A DNA stretch of 47,804 nt from assembly GCA_902493125.1 (NCBI GenBank), contig CABUOF010000003.1, positions 1 through 47,804 on the forward strand, in the 5' to 3' direction. Shown piece after piece: positions 8,414-16,249 of the stretch. Position 1 is the stretch's first letter; each line of letters starts with the position of its first letter. This DNA is from an uncultured Collinsella sp. (GTDB taxonomy: Bacteria > Actinomycetota > Coriobacteriia > Coriobacteriales > Coriobacteriaceae). The position numbers and the translations under genes were made by a program. The notes under the pieces are model-generated. The model saw only the letters and a program-made list of their open reading frames with translations, was not told the origin of the DNA and made no database searches.

Positions 8414-10015
8414 TCACGCGCCCCCTTTCTGGACGAGCTCATTCAAGAGCTTCTCCGAAAACAGGTTACCGCGACCCAGCTGCCCGTCGGGATCGAGCTG
8501 GAGCTTGAGCCGCGCCGACTCGACCATGGCCTCGTGACCGTACATCGTCTCCAAGAAGCCCGCTTTGATCTTGCCGACGCCGTGCTCGGCAGAGACGGCG
8601 CCGCCCATGGCCGTGACCTCGGAAGCCCACTGGGCAAAGAGTTCTCCGCCACGGCGGTAATCCTGCGCATCGCGCGGCAGAATGTTCACATGCAGATGGT
8701 TGTTGCCAATGTGTCCCCAGGCAGCAGACTCAAGTCCGCTTTCCGCCAGTGTGCGGCGATAGAGGGCGACGACATCGGCCAAGCGTGCATTGGGCACCGA
8801 CATGTCCGAGCCCAGCTTGGTGATGGTAGGATCCATGCGGCGACGCTCGTCGATAAGCATGTTGACGCTCTCGGGCACCGCGTGGCGGAAGAACCGCTGG
8901 CACTCGCGATCGACCTCGGTGCGCGCGACCCATGTCGCATCGTCGCTGCCGCCCGCAAGCTCCAGTACCCACCCCAAGTGATACAGCTCCTCAGTCGCCT
9001 GAACTTCGTCATCGCAGTCGAGCTCCACGTAGACACAGACCTTAGCCTCTTTGTCGAGCGACGGCAGCGAGGCGAACGCGGTCGACTGCTCACGCTGACG
9101 ACGCAGGATATCCAGGGCGCCCGCATCGAAATATTCGATGGCAGCCGCGTGGGACAGGACGGGACGCACAGAATCGGTGAAGGACACGGCCTTGTCTTCG
9201 CTGTCAAAGAAGCAGCTCACGCCCCAAACGACCGCAGGCGCCGCCTGCAGGACAATCTCGAGCTCGGTGATGACGCCGATTGTGCCACACGCACCGATAA
9301 ACAGATCGATGGCATCCATATCGTCAGCAACGAAATAGCCCGAAGCATTTTTGGTCTTGGGCATGGTGTAGTCGGGAAGGTCGAGCTCGAGAGCACGGCC
9401 CGCTGCCGTCACAAGCGACAGGTGGCGGCCCTGGGCAAAAGCCTCGCCGCGCTGAAGCTCAAGCAAATCGCCATCAGCCAGCGCGACGTGGAGTCCCGTG
9501 ATATGTGGGCGCATGGGGCCGTAGGCGTAGCTGCGGGCACCGGAGGCGTTACATGCCGCCATGCCGCCCAGACAGGCAGATGCCTCGGTGGGATCGGTGG
9601 GAAAAAACTGCTCGGGGGCCTCTTGAAACTCATCGTAGGCCTTAAGCGATGCCTGGTCCCAGCCAGCGGTCGGCAGCACTTTCTTGCTCAGCTGCTTGCG
9701 CAGCTCCGAGAGCACAACGCCCGGCTCCACGCGCAGCAAAAATTGGCCTTGTTCATCGCGGCGAAGGCCCAAGTAGCGATTCATACGGGAAGTATTGAGG
9801 ATATGCCCGCCGTGGGGCACGGCACCGGCGGCAAGGCCGGTTCGGGCGCCCTGAACCGTTACCGGGACACGCTCGGCATGGAGCTTTTTCAAAATGGCGC
9901 GGACCTCGTCCTCCGTTGTCGGAAACGAGATGCTCGAGGCCTCGCCCGATGTGCGAGACTCATCGCGACCATACTCTTCGAACTCGTCGGTGAAGGGTTT
10001 AATGGTTGCAGACAC
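8414..10015 (-). CDS. FAD-linked 2-hydroxyacid dehydrogenase (GlcD/LctD-like)
   Basis: This is a 533-residue flavoprotein of the FAD_binding_4 / FAD-oxidase C family, which includes GlcD, D-lactate dehydrogenases and LctD. The N-terminal FAD domain (about 25-210) carries VPVTVQGARTGLAAGAV and LLRVEPGVVLSEL. The C-terminal domain contains AAWGHIGNNHLHVNILP and GGAVSAEHGVGKIKAGFL, with the conserved histidines. GTG at 10015 has a strong AAAGGGGG Shine-Dalgarno. It leads an operon with etfB and ferredoxin-fused etfA, the composition of the electron-confurcating lactate dehydrogenase complex. Lactate oxidation is therefore the leading hypothesis; glycolate or another 2-hydroxyacid cannot be excluded, and no lactate permease or racemase lies adjacent. 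Confidence 0.85.
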   Translation of the reverse strand: MSATIKPFTDEFEEYGRDESRTSGEASSISFPTTEDEVRAILKKLHAERVPVTVQGARTGLAAGAVPHGGHILNTSRMNRYLGLRRDEQGQFLLRVEPGVVLSELRKQLSKKVLPTAGWDQASLKAYDEFQEAPEQFFPTDPTEASACLGGMAACNASGARSYAYGPMRPHITGLHVALADGDLLELQRGEAFAQGRHLSLVTAAGRALELDLPDYTMPKTKNASGYFVADDMDAIDLFIGACGTIGVITELEIVLQAAPAVVWGVSCFFDSEDKAVSFTDSVRPVLSHAAAIEYFDAGALDILRRQREQSTAFASLPSLDKEAKVCVYVELDCDDEVQATEELYHLGWVLELAGGSDDATWVARTEVDRECQRFFRHAVPESVNMLIDERRRMDPTITKLGSDMSVPNARLADVVALYRRTLAESGLESAAWGHIGNNHLHVNILPRDAQDYRRGGELFAQWASEVTAMGGAVSAEHGVGKIKAGFLETMYGHEAMVESARLKLQLDPDGQLGRGNLFSEKLLNELVQKGGA

Positions 10016-10360
10016 GCGAACCCCCCCTTTAGCTAACTACAGTGTTTGCAGGGAGATGTTACCGCATCGTTTCGTCGACGTGTTCGAGACCGTCTCCATA
10101 ATTGGCGTTTTTTACGTTCGTGTAATTCGGTGAGCGGCTGGATTTCCTCGACAGACGATGCTTTTGACACATATCTCCCTGCCGTCGCCGATCGCTCGAT
10201 TGTCGCTCGAAAAAAGTTGAAGTATTTTTTGCCGCCTTTTATCTGCGAAGACGCCAATCCGTCAAGCATTTGGTCAGAAATTGGTCAAGTAGCGGCTGAT
10301 ACGGTCGGCGTCGACAGCCAAAACCAATAGAAGTTTTGGCCCAGAAGCAGGGAGGTTCCC
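10016..10360. other. Divergent intergenic region between the GlcD/Etf operon and the surface-protein cassette
   Basis: These 345 bp are less GC-rich than their surroundings, with short A/T runs around 10100-10130 and 10205-10230. They must hold the promoters of both divergent operons, but no hexamer pair is convincing enough to call. A possible 94-codon frame at 10046-10330 has no ribosome binding site and no recognisable features. Confidence 0.5.
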
Positions 10361-10657
10361 ATGGCATATTACTGGCCCCAGTACGGCATCGCCATCGAAG
10401 TCGACGACGATCCCCATCTCCTGCCTTTCGACGAAGAGGCATTCCCCGATACGACGGTCTACCACGTTACCACCGATGTGATCTGCGACCCCGAGTCGTT
10501 CTCGGCGCTCGCCCACCACATCGCGCATATCCACGACATCGAGCTCCCTCCCGACTTCGAAGAACTCGTCTACTCGCGCCGCCTGATGCTTCACATGCTC
10601 TTTGGAGCGGACCCGTCCACCTTTGCGCGCGTCTATACCGCCAAGGATGCCGCGTGA
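10361..10657 (+). CDS. Small acidic cytoplasmic protein of unknown function
   Basis: This 98-residue protein is acidic and rich in His, Asp and aromatic residues (MAYYWPQYGIAIEVDDDPH at the start). It has no signal peptide or membrane segment and I recognise no family. The start has a good Shine-Dalgarno (GGGAGG about six bases upstream). Its stop codon overlaps the GTG start of the next gene (GTGA), so it is the first gene of the cassette that continues with three exported proteins. It may be an accessory or regulatory factor for them, which is inference from position only. Confidence 0.7.
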   Translation: MAYYWPQYGIAIEVDDDPHLLPFDEEAFPDTTVYHVTTDVICDPESFSALAHHIAHIHDIELPPDFEELVYSRRLMLHMLFGADPSTFARVYTAKDAA

Positions 10658-11163
10658 GCGCGAGGAAGCCGCCCCACTTTGCAGGCCTGGGGCATCGCAA
10701 GAAGCTCATCGTTGCCTGCCTGGCCATCGTCTGCGCCCTTGTCGCCGTAGGACTATACACTTGGCAGTCGCGGCCCGTACCCGAGGCGGGCGCTTCGGTT
10801 ACGACGGCCGAGGGCAAAACGCGCCAGGAAATCCAGGATGAGCTCGACGCCATCGTCCGCGACAACATGATGACGATTTCGGTCGCGCCGGTCGCTCAGC
10901 TGCAGGAGGACGGCAAGCTGCGCGTCAACGTGCAAAACGTCCAAGACAATAAATTTCCCCAGCGATTCCGCGTCATCCAAAACGACGAGACCATGTACGA
11001 ATCCGGTGTGGTCGAGACCGGCAAGACAATCGAGACGTGCCCCGCCGGCGGCATCAAAGAAGGCGAGGCGTACATCGAGATCCAGGCACTCGATGCCAAG
11101 ACCCTCGACAGCCACGGCAATCCGACACGTGTCAAGGTACGGGTTGAGCAAGCCGAGAACTAG
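10654..11163 (+). CDS. Membrane-anchored extracellular small protein
   Basis: This 169-residue protein starts at a GTG overlapping the previous stop. A basic N-terminus (SARKPP, HRKK) is followed by one hydrophobic segment at about residues 17-35 and then a soluble beta-rich domain of about 100 residues. That domain (TISVAPVAQLQEDGKLRVNV, MYESGVVETGKTIETC, GEAYIEIQALD) resembles, from memory, short extracellular proteins found near sortase substrates in Gram-positives, in which a displayed beta-sandwich follows one transmembrane helix. I give no family name. A longer reading upstream to 10336 only overlaps the previous gene. Confidence 0.7.
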   Translation: MSARKPPHFAGLGHRKKLIVACLAIVCALVAVGLYTWQSRPVPEAGASVTTAEGKTRQEIQDELDAIVRDNMMTISVAPVAQLQEDGKLRVNVQNVQDNKFPQRFRVIQNDETMYESGVVETGKTIETCPAGGIKEGEAYIEIQALDAKTLDSHGNPTRVKVRVEQAEN

Positions 11164-11252
11164 CTTTCCGGCCGACGCAGCACCGCACGCAATTCACCAG
11201 CATTCGTCCAATCATCGCGGGGACGGCCCGCGGCGAATAGAAAGGAACGACC

Positions 11253-11852
11253 ATGGACATCACCAGGAACATGAACGGAGTCAGAGCGCTCGTCGTGGGC
11301 ACAGGGCTCGCGCTCGCGCTCGCAATGGGCGCCGCCCCGACGCCAGCTATGGCAGCCGGGCGCGTTGGAACCACGAAGGTAATGGTCAGGACCGAGATCG
11401 ACAACGTTGAGTTCAAAGTTCCGACGGTTATTCCCTTCGTCGCCAAGGCCGACGGCACGCTTCAGGGCCCCTCAGAAGACGCGACCACCATCGACAATCA
11501 TTCGGCCTACGGCATCCATGTCACCAACATGAAGATCGACGCCATGAACACCTGGACCATTGCCGCCGACGCCAAGGCCGGAACCGCGCAGAACTCCATC
11601 GACTTTAAGGTCGGCCCCGACGGCGCGCTCCAGAACGCCAGCGCCGCCGCGCAAGGGACGGGCCTCGATCTTTCCAAGAATGCAGCCTTCGACATGGGCT
11701 ACCAGGGCATTGCCGGCGGCACGGACAAAATCAAGCTCAAGACAAGCGGAAACGTCGCCCGCGTCACGCGCGACATCTTCCGCGTAACCGGCGAAGACGA
11801 TCAGGTTGCGACGATCACCTGGACGGTCGAGCCCGGTGCGCACACGGCATAA
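11253..11852 (+). CDS. Secreted protein with signal peptide, possible fibre or pilin-like subunit
   Basis: This 199-residue protein has a clear Sec signal peptide: charged start, hydrophobic core LVVGTGLALALAMGA, and an AMA-AG cleavage site near residue 34. The mature part of about 165 residues is rich in Thr, Ala and Asp and predicted beta, ending in TITWTVEPG, like secreted surface subunits that finish in a Trp-containing beta-strand. It shares a spaced motif with the second half of the 12136 protein (P..I....G....T....I.N....I.VT...D). The start has AAAGGA upstream. Its end overlaps the next gene by 17 bp. Camelysin/TasA-like and WxL-like folds were considered but neither is firmly supported. 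Confidence 0.7.
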   Translation: MDITRNMNGVRALVVGTGLALALAMGAAPTPAMAAGRVGTTKVMVRTEIDNVEFKVPTVIPFVAKADGTLQGPSEDATTIDNHSAYGIHVTNMKIDAMNTWTIAADAKAGTAQNSIDFKVGPDGALQNASAAAQGTGLDLSKNAAFDMGYQGIAGGTDKIKLKTSGNVARVTRDIFRVTGEDDQVATITWTVEPGAHTA

Positions 11853-12117
11853 GGCCGTCGCCCTGGCCGCCGCCGTCAGCATCCTAGCGTTTGGGCCAGC
11901 CATGGCCTTTGCCCAGCAAGAACAGGCGCAGGCCGCCACGCAAGTGACGGTCGACCTCTCGGAGCTCGACCGCGGCGACCGCGAGGAACCGTTGGCGCAG
12001 ACAGGCGACAGACGATGGCTCTTGGCAGCAGGCGCCACAGCAGCAGGCGCGGGAACCGCCGGCCTCGGTCTGCACATCAAACGCAGCCAGAAACAAAACA
12101 CGGACAGGCCGCACTAA
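11836..12117 (+). CDS. Miniature cell-wall-anchored protein with LAQTG sorting signal
   Basis: This 93-residue protein is little more than an export and anchoring cassette. It has a signal peptide (residues 1-26, cleavage near AMAFA), about 25 residues of Gln/Asp/Glu-rich linker, then LAQTG (53-57). An Ala/Gly-rich hydrophobic stretch (about 61-80) and the basic tail KRSQK follow, which is the classical tripartite sortase signal with Ala in place of Pro. The most likely start is GTG 11836, overlapping the end of the preceding gene. The mature product after sorting would be about 30 residues. It may tether or terminate a polymer made by the neighbouring subunits. No sortase gene lies in the window. 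Confidence 0.65.
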   Translation: MRTRHKAVALAAAVSILAFGPAMAFAQQEQAQAATQVTVDLSELDRGDREEPLAQTGDRRWLLAAGATAAGAGTAGLGLHIKRSQKQNTDRPH

Positions 12118-12135
12118 ATTAGCTAAGGAGACCCC

Positions 12136-13566
12136 ATGGCATCGAAGAACCTTTTGCCCGTCGTCGCACTCTGCGGCGCGCTCGCAACCGGAACGCCTGT
12201 CGCCGCTTGGGCGACTCCCGTCATGGCAGACTCCTTACCAGTAGCCCTAAGTTCCGCACCAAATCCGTCGAGCGCCATTGCGTGCGAGCGTTTTTCGATC
12301 GCACAGGCCGCGATCTCAACCTCGGGATGCCTTCGTCGTAATACGGACGGCTCGATAGTCGTGGATATCAAGCGTTCGAACAAGGCAAACGGCTCCCAGG
12401 CGGGGTGTGCCGTCTGCACGTGGCGCTCGGTTGTGCTCGATGCGGATGGCGATCCATGCAATTTAGAGCTGCGCATCGACATCGCTTCGGTCGATGACTC
12501 GGCGAACGGAGCGAAGGTCGCCTTCGACGGTACGTTTTTTGAGAAAGGAGGCGGTATATGTCTGGGCTGCGCCGCCGCGAATGCAGACGACACGCAGCCC
12601 ACCCTCTCATTCACGGCATCGTTGCGGCTGACCAAAGCCGGTACCGATGCCATCGCGGCGGGAGAAGCGTCCCTGCTGTTCTACACCGTCAGCGCCAAAG
12701 ACACAGACGCTCATTTCGAGAAGCCAGCCGGATCACTCAGCCTTACACGAGGGTTAGAGGCAGGCCCTATTGAAATCGATGCCCACGCGCAAAGCAGGCA
12801 ACGCATTCTTGCCGACCCGGCGCTTCTCGAAATGGAATGGAACGGATCCGGAGCCATCGGAATTCTCCCCTCCGCGTTTGACGCCAAGACGCTCCCCTCA
12901 AACGACGAACCCATTAACGCAACCATACAAGAAGAGGGCGCGGACAAAGAAGCAGATGCGGGCGACACGCCGCCGCCGACAAACAGCGTCCCAGCTTCTT
13001 TCGAAGCACCGAATGAGCCCGCTACCGATCCAAACGATACCGAGCTCGCGGACAGTCTGGGGCTTGCTGATCCTCAAGAGATAGATGAAGGTAACTGCTG
13101 CGTGCTTGCCGCGCTCGACCACACAGAGGTCATCGACGCTGCGAACATCGAAGTTGCCGCCGCCAATCAGCCCGTCCGCAAGTCGGCCATCATCGCATTT
13201 CCTGAATCCATCGAAGTCGTCTTTTCGCCATCGGGCGAGGTCGTGGCCCCAACACTGCTCACCTTGTTGGGCGCCAAGAATACTCGAAACGAAATTAAAA
13301 AGGTCACAGTTGTTGACCCTGCAACCACCGCCAAGCTGCGTCTATACGCCGTTGCTCCAGACGGAGGCAAGACCTTGGAATTCGATGGTGACACACTCCT
13401 AGCCTGGCGACGTCTGGACATTATGCAAGACGTCTCATACCAGATCGAGCTCGAAGGGTTTGATCGTGCCCGCGATGCCAATATCATTGCCGCGGCTATT
13501 GAATCCCCACAGCGGCTTATGACACTGCGCTTTGAATACTATCCCTATGTCCCGACAACCACGTGA
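12136..13566 (+). CDS. Large secreted protein of the surface cassette, unknown function
   Basis: This 476-residue protein starts with a signal peptide (cleavage after AWA near 26 or VMA near 31). Residues about 35-250 form a Ser/Ala-rich domain with two CxxC pairs (GCAVC and ICLGC) and possible disulfides. An acidic, Pro-rich, low-complexity linker covers about 255-315. The C-terminal domain (about 330-476) is beta-rich and resembles in spacing the 11253 protein. No sortase motif or membrane anchor is seen at its end. AAGGAG precedes the ATG by about six bases. Position suggests it is the tip or adhesin component of the assembly encoded by this cassette, but that is inference. Confidence 0.65.
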   Translation: MASKNLLPVVALCGALATGTPVAAWATPVMADSLPVALSSAPNPSSAIACERFSIAQAAISTSGCLRRNTDGSIVVDIKRSNKANGSQAGCAVCTWRSVVLDADGDPCNLELRIDIASVDDSANGAKVAFDGTFFEKGGGICLGCAAANADDTQPTLSFTASLRLTKAGTDAIAAGEASLLFYTVSAKDTDAHFEKPAGSLSLTRGLEAGPIEIDAHAQSRQRILADPALLEMEWNGSGAIGILPSAFDAKTLPSNDEPINATIQEEGADKEADAGDTPPPTNSVPASFEAPNEPATDPNDTELADSLGLADPQEIDEGNCCVLAALDHTEVIDAANIEVAAANQPVRKSAIIAFPESIEVVFSPSGEVVAPTLLTLLGAKNTRNEIKKVTVVDPATTAKLRLYAVAPDGGKTLEFDGDTLLAWRRLDIMQDVSYQIELEGFDRARDANIIAAAIESPQRLMTLRFEYYPYVPTTT

Positions 13567-13684
13567 GGCTTAAATGCTGCGCATCATTCCTAACACCACT
13601 TATATAACGTATTAGATGAGTCGCGATGTGCCTCGCATTTCGTTCTGTTACGATTGCCACGTTGGCATCAATACAGGAGGGCTC

Positions 13685-14401
13685 ATGCCGGGCTTGGGAA
13701 CAATCATCAACGTTGTGCTTTTAGTTGCGGGCGGTCTTTTGGGATTAGCGGGCGGCCGCTTCATTACACCGCGCATCCAAGACACGCTCATGAAAGCATC
13801 GGGGCTGTGCGTCCTGTTTATCGGCCTTGGCGGCACCATGCAAAAGATGCTCATCATCGATGGGAAGGCGCTAGCGACCACCGGCACCACCATGCTCATC
13901 GTCTCATTTGCGCTCGGTTCGCTCATCGGCGAGGCCGTCAACTTGGAAGCCGCCATCGAGAACCTTGGCGAATGGCTCAAGCGCAAGACCGGCAGTGAGG
14001 GCGATAACGAGTTCACCAACGCTTTTGTCTCGACTTCACTCACCGTGTGTATCGGCGCCATGGCAATTGTGGGATCGATCCAGGACGGCCTGCTCGGCGA
14101 CTGGTCAACGCTTGCCCTCAAGGGCGCACTGGACTGCATCATCGTCTGCACCATGACGGCGTCGCTCGGCCGCGGCTGCATTTTCTCCGCCCTGCCCGTC
14201 GCCGTGTTCCAGGGGACGATCACGCTGTTTGCCGGCGCACTCTCCCCCATCATGACCACGGTAGCCCTCGACAGCCTTTCGCTCGTAGGCTCCATGCTCA
14301 TCTTCTGCGTCGGCGTCAACCTCATCCGTCCTCAGACCTTCCGCACGGCCAATATGCTCCCCTCCGTTGTCATCGCCGTCATCTACGCCCTCCTGTTCTA
14401 A
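13685..14401 (+). CDS. DUF554 family integral membrane protein
   Basis: This is a 238-residue membrane protein with about seven hydrophobic segments, matching the DUF554 (YdfK-like) family, which has no established function. Characteristic stretches are MPGLGTIINVVLLVAGGLLG, SGLCVLFIGLGGTMQ, FALGSLIGEAVNLE, TVCIGAMAIVGSIQDGL and LIFCVGVNLI. The ATG at 13685 has a perfect AGGAGG seven bases upstream; an upstream in-frame start (13616) lacks one. It lies between the surface cassette and the TerB operon on the same strand but has its own spacing of 118 bp. Confidence 0.85.
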   Translation: MPGLGTIINVVLLVAGGLLGLAGGRFITPRIQDTLMKASGLCVLFIGLGGTMQKMLIIDGKALATTGTTMLIVSFALGSLIGEAVNLEAAIENLGEWLKRKTGSEGDNEFTNAFVSTSLTVCIGAMAIVGSIQDGLLGDWSTLALKGALDCIIVCTMTASLGRGCIFSALPVAVFQGTITLFAGALSPIMTTVALDSLSLVGSMLIFCVGVNLIRPQTFRTANMLPSVVIAVIYALLF

Positions 14402-14422
14402 ATCTATCTACGCAGCGGTATC

Positions 14423-14452
14423 TCGAACATCTGTTTGATGCTGTGCTATGAT
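14423..14452 (+). promoter_or_regulatory. Candidate extended -10 promoter of the TerB/ATPase/helicase operon
   Basis: TATGAT (14447-14452) is preceded by TGC, an extended -10. A weak -35 TCGAAC (14423-14428) lies 18 bp upstream. The implied start near 14459 gives a 30-nt leader. An 8-bp inverted repeat TCTCGAAC/GTTCGAGA (14421-14428 and 14472-14479) flanks the promoter and overlaps the -35, so it could be an operator. Confidence 0.5.
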
Positions 14453-14488
14453 ATGAGGTCACCGTAGCTGCGTTCGAGAGGAGGAGCG

Positions 14489-16249
14489 GTGGCCGACCAG
14501 GACATCAAGATGCTCATCGAGCGCATTATGGCCGAGGCCCGAACCCATCAGTCCGCCCGCTTCTCAAACAAAATCTACGCAGACGAGCCGATTCTCAAAA
14601 CCGGCCGACAGATGCAGAATTTCCTCCCCGACCAGTACCGCAAGATGCACGAGATATCGCGCTGGCAGGATGACCCCAAGGGCGGTGCGGGCCGCTGGCT
14701 TTCGGAAGCCGAGCTTTTTTACCGCCAGGGCCTGCTGATGGCCGACTTTGAGGATGACTGTCCCTACAACGGCACCTTTAAGTCGTACTTTCCCACCTAC
14801 AACGCCATGAGCGACCGGCAGCTGCGCGGCTACTTTACCTGGCGCGCCCAAGTGCGCCGCGGGACCGTCGAGGAAACGTCTACGTCCTTTGCCTTTCTGT
14901 ATCTCTATGAGCTGATTTGCGGCATCGGCGTAGATAATCCGCTCGATGGTTTTAACAAGATCAAGGCCTTTTGGGATGCCTACCGCGCCTTTGAGCCCGG
15001 CATCGACCGGTTTGCACGCGTGTGGTTGCAGGACTACGCCGTGTTCCACGGGCTCGACCCCAAGCTGCTTCGTGATTCTAAAACCGTCATGTTCGACAAC
15101 GCCCTTATCGAGCTGCGGCGCGCGGCACGAGACCTTGTACCAGCACCGGCACCGTCCGGCCAGACCCCCAAGCGTCGCAAAACCTCCGAGCCCACGCTCC
15201 CCCTTCCGCCCGATGAGGTGCGCGAGGAGCGACTCATAGCCGCCATCAACGCCCTCTCCACGTACAACCTAAGTAACTCGCGGCTCGACCGCAGCCACCA
15301 CCGCGATCTGCGCCACGTGGCATGCGCCGTGTATGTCCGCATGGCGCGCTACTATGACACGCACCGAAAGACCGGCATCGTGGCGAGTTTATTTGGGGAG
15401 GAGACGGCCATGCCCTACACCATGTTTGCCTCGGCCGTATTCTTTGCGCCCGAGTGCCACGAGGACTGCGAATACCACCTGGATCCTATCCATATCTACC
15501 GTTGCCAAAACGGCTTTTGGGAATGCATGCGTATCCACGGTAGTAGGCAAAAGAGCAGCAAGCTCGGTGAAATGATGCGCGCCTGCGACCAACGCCTGCG
15601 CCTGGCGCTGGACCCCGCCCATCCCCTTAAGGAAGAAAAGGTCCCCAAATATCTGGCCAAGATTATCGATGACGAGATTGTGGCATGGCTCTCGTGGGAC
15701 GCCGCACACCAGCCCGTCAAGATCGATATCGATCTGAGTCAGCTGGGGCACATTCGGAGCGCCGCTGCGCAAACGCGCGAAGCGCTTTTGACCGACGAAG
15801 AGCGCGAGGACGACGCATCCGCAGAAGCCGAGGCAGCGGACTCTGGGCAACCGGAAGCCGAGCCCGTAGCCGACGCGACGGTCGAGGCGGTCGCGGCACC
15901 AATTCGGCAGGACGAGGCCGACGAGCCGACCATATCCACCGAACAGTTTGGTGTCGTGGCACCGCTTCTCGCGTCAACGTCAGCGTTCGCAGCCGCTGCG
16001 CCCGCTGACGCAACGAACGAACTCGCGCCCGCCGCAGACGCCTATCTCCGCGCGCTGCTCGAGCACAACGCAGTACAGGCGAAATCGGCGGTAGCGCAAT
16101 CGGGGCAGAGCGAGGACATGCTCGTCGATACCATCAACGAGGCGCTCTTTGACCTGGTGGGCGACACCGTAATTGAATTTAGCGCGGCAGGGCCGCAGAT
16201 TATTGAGGACTACGAAGCAGACGTGAGAGGATACCTAGACCATGAGTGA
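14489..16249 (+). CDS. TerB_N domain protein with TerB-C-like end
   Basis: This 586-residue protein is the first gene of a three-gene unit. Residues about 50-205 match the TerB N-terminal domain (YNAMSDRQLRGYFTWRAQVR near 103-122, followed by FLYLYELICGIG). A basic linker (KRRK, about 225) precedes a helical region with a Cys/His cluster (C322, C326, C339, C346) that might bind metal. Residues about 434-510 are acidic low-complexity. The last 70 residues (VDTINEALFDLVGDTVIEF...EDYEADVRGYL) resemble TerB-C. No central tellurite-resistance TerB domain is apparent. The GTG start has AGAGGAGGAG upstream. It overlaps the ATPase gene by 8 bp. A role in DNA processing or phage defence is known only by association for such proteins. 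Confidence 0.8.
   Translation: MADQDIKMLIERIMAEARTHQSARFSNKIYADEPILKTGRQMQNFLPDQYRKMHEISRWQDDPKGGAGRWLSEAELFYRQGLLMADFEDDCPYNGTFKSYFPTYNAMSDRQLRGYFTWRAQVRRGTVEETSTSFAFLYLYELICGIGVDNPLDGFNKIKAFWDAYRAFEPGIDRFARVWLQDYAVFHGLDPKLLRDSKTVMFDNALIELRRAARDLVPAPAPSGQTPKRRKTSEPTLPLPPDEVREERLIAAINALSTYNLSNSRLDRSHHRDLRHVACAVYVRMARYYDTHRKTGIVASLFGEETAMPYTMFASAVFFAPECHEDCEYHLDPIHIYRCQNGFWECMRIHGSRQKSSKLGEMMRACDQRLRLALDPAHPLKEEKVPKYLAKIIDDEIVAWLSWDAAHQPVKIDIDLSQLGHIRSAAAQTREALLTDEEREDDASAEAEAADSGQPEAEPVADATVEAVAAPIRQDEADEPTISTEQFGVVAPLLASTSAFAAAAPADATNELAPAADAYLRALLEHNAVQAKSAVAQSGQSEDMLVDTINEALFDLVGDTVIEFSAAGPQIIEDYEADVRGYLDHE

Noticed and set aside
8534..10036. Long plus-strand frame (500 codons) opposite glcD
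   Set aside because: Antisense shadow of a well-supported flavoprotein gene; no motif, no ribosome binding site.
10046..10330. 94-codon plus-strand frame in the divergent region before the surface cassette
   Set aside because: No Shine-Dalgarno, no motif, and it overlaps the region needed for two promoters.
12541..12773. Perfect AAAGGAGG plus ATG at 12558 inside the 12136 gene, opening a 71-codon frame
   Set aside because: The product is Arg-rich out-of-frame translation within a secreted protein gene whose Cys-Gly codons create the G-rich stretch by chance.
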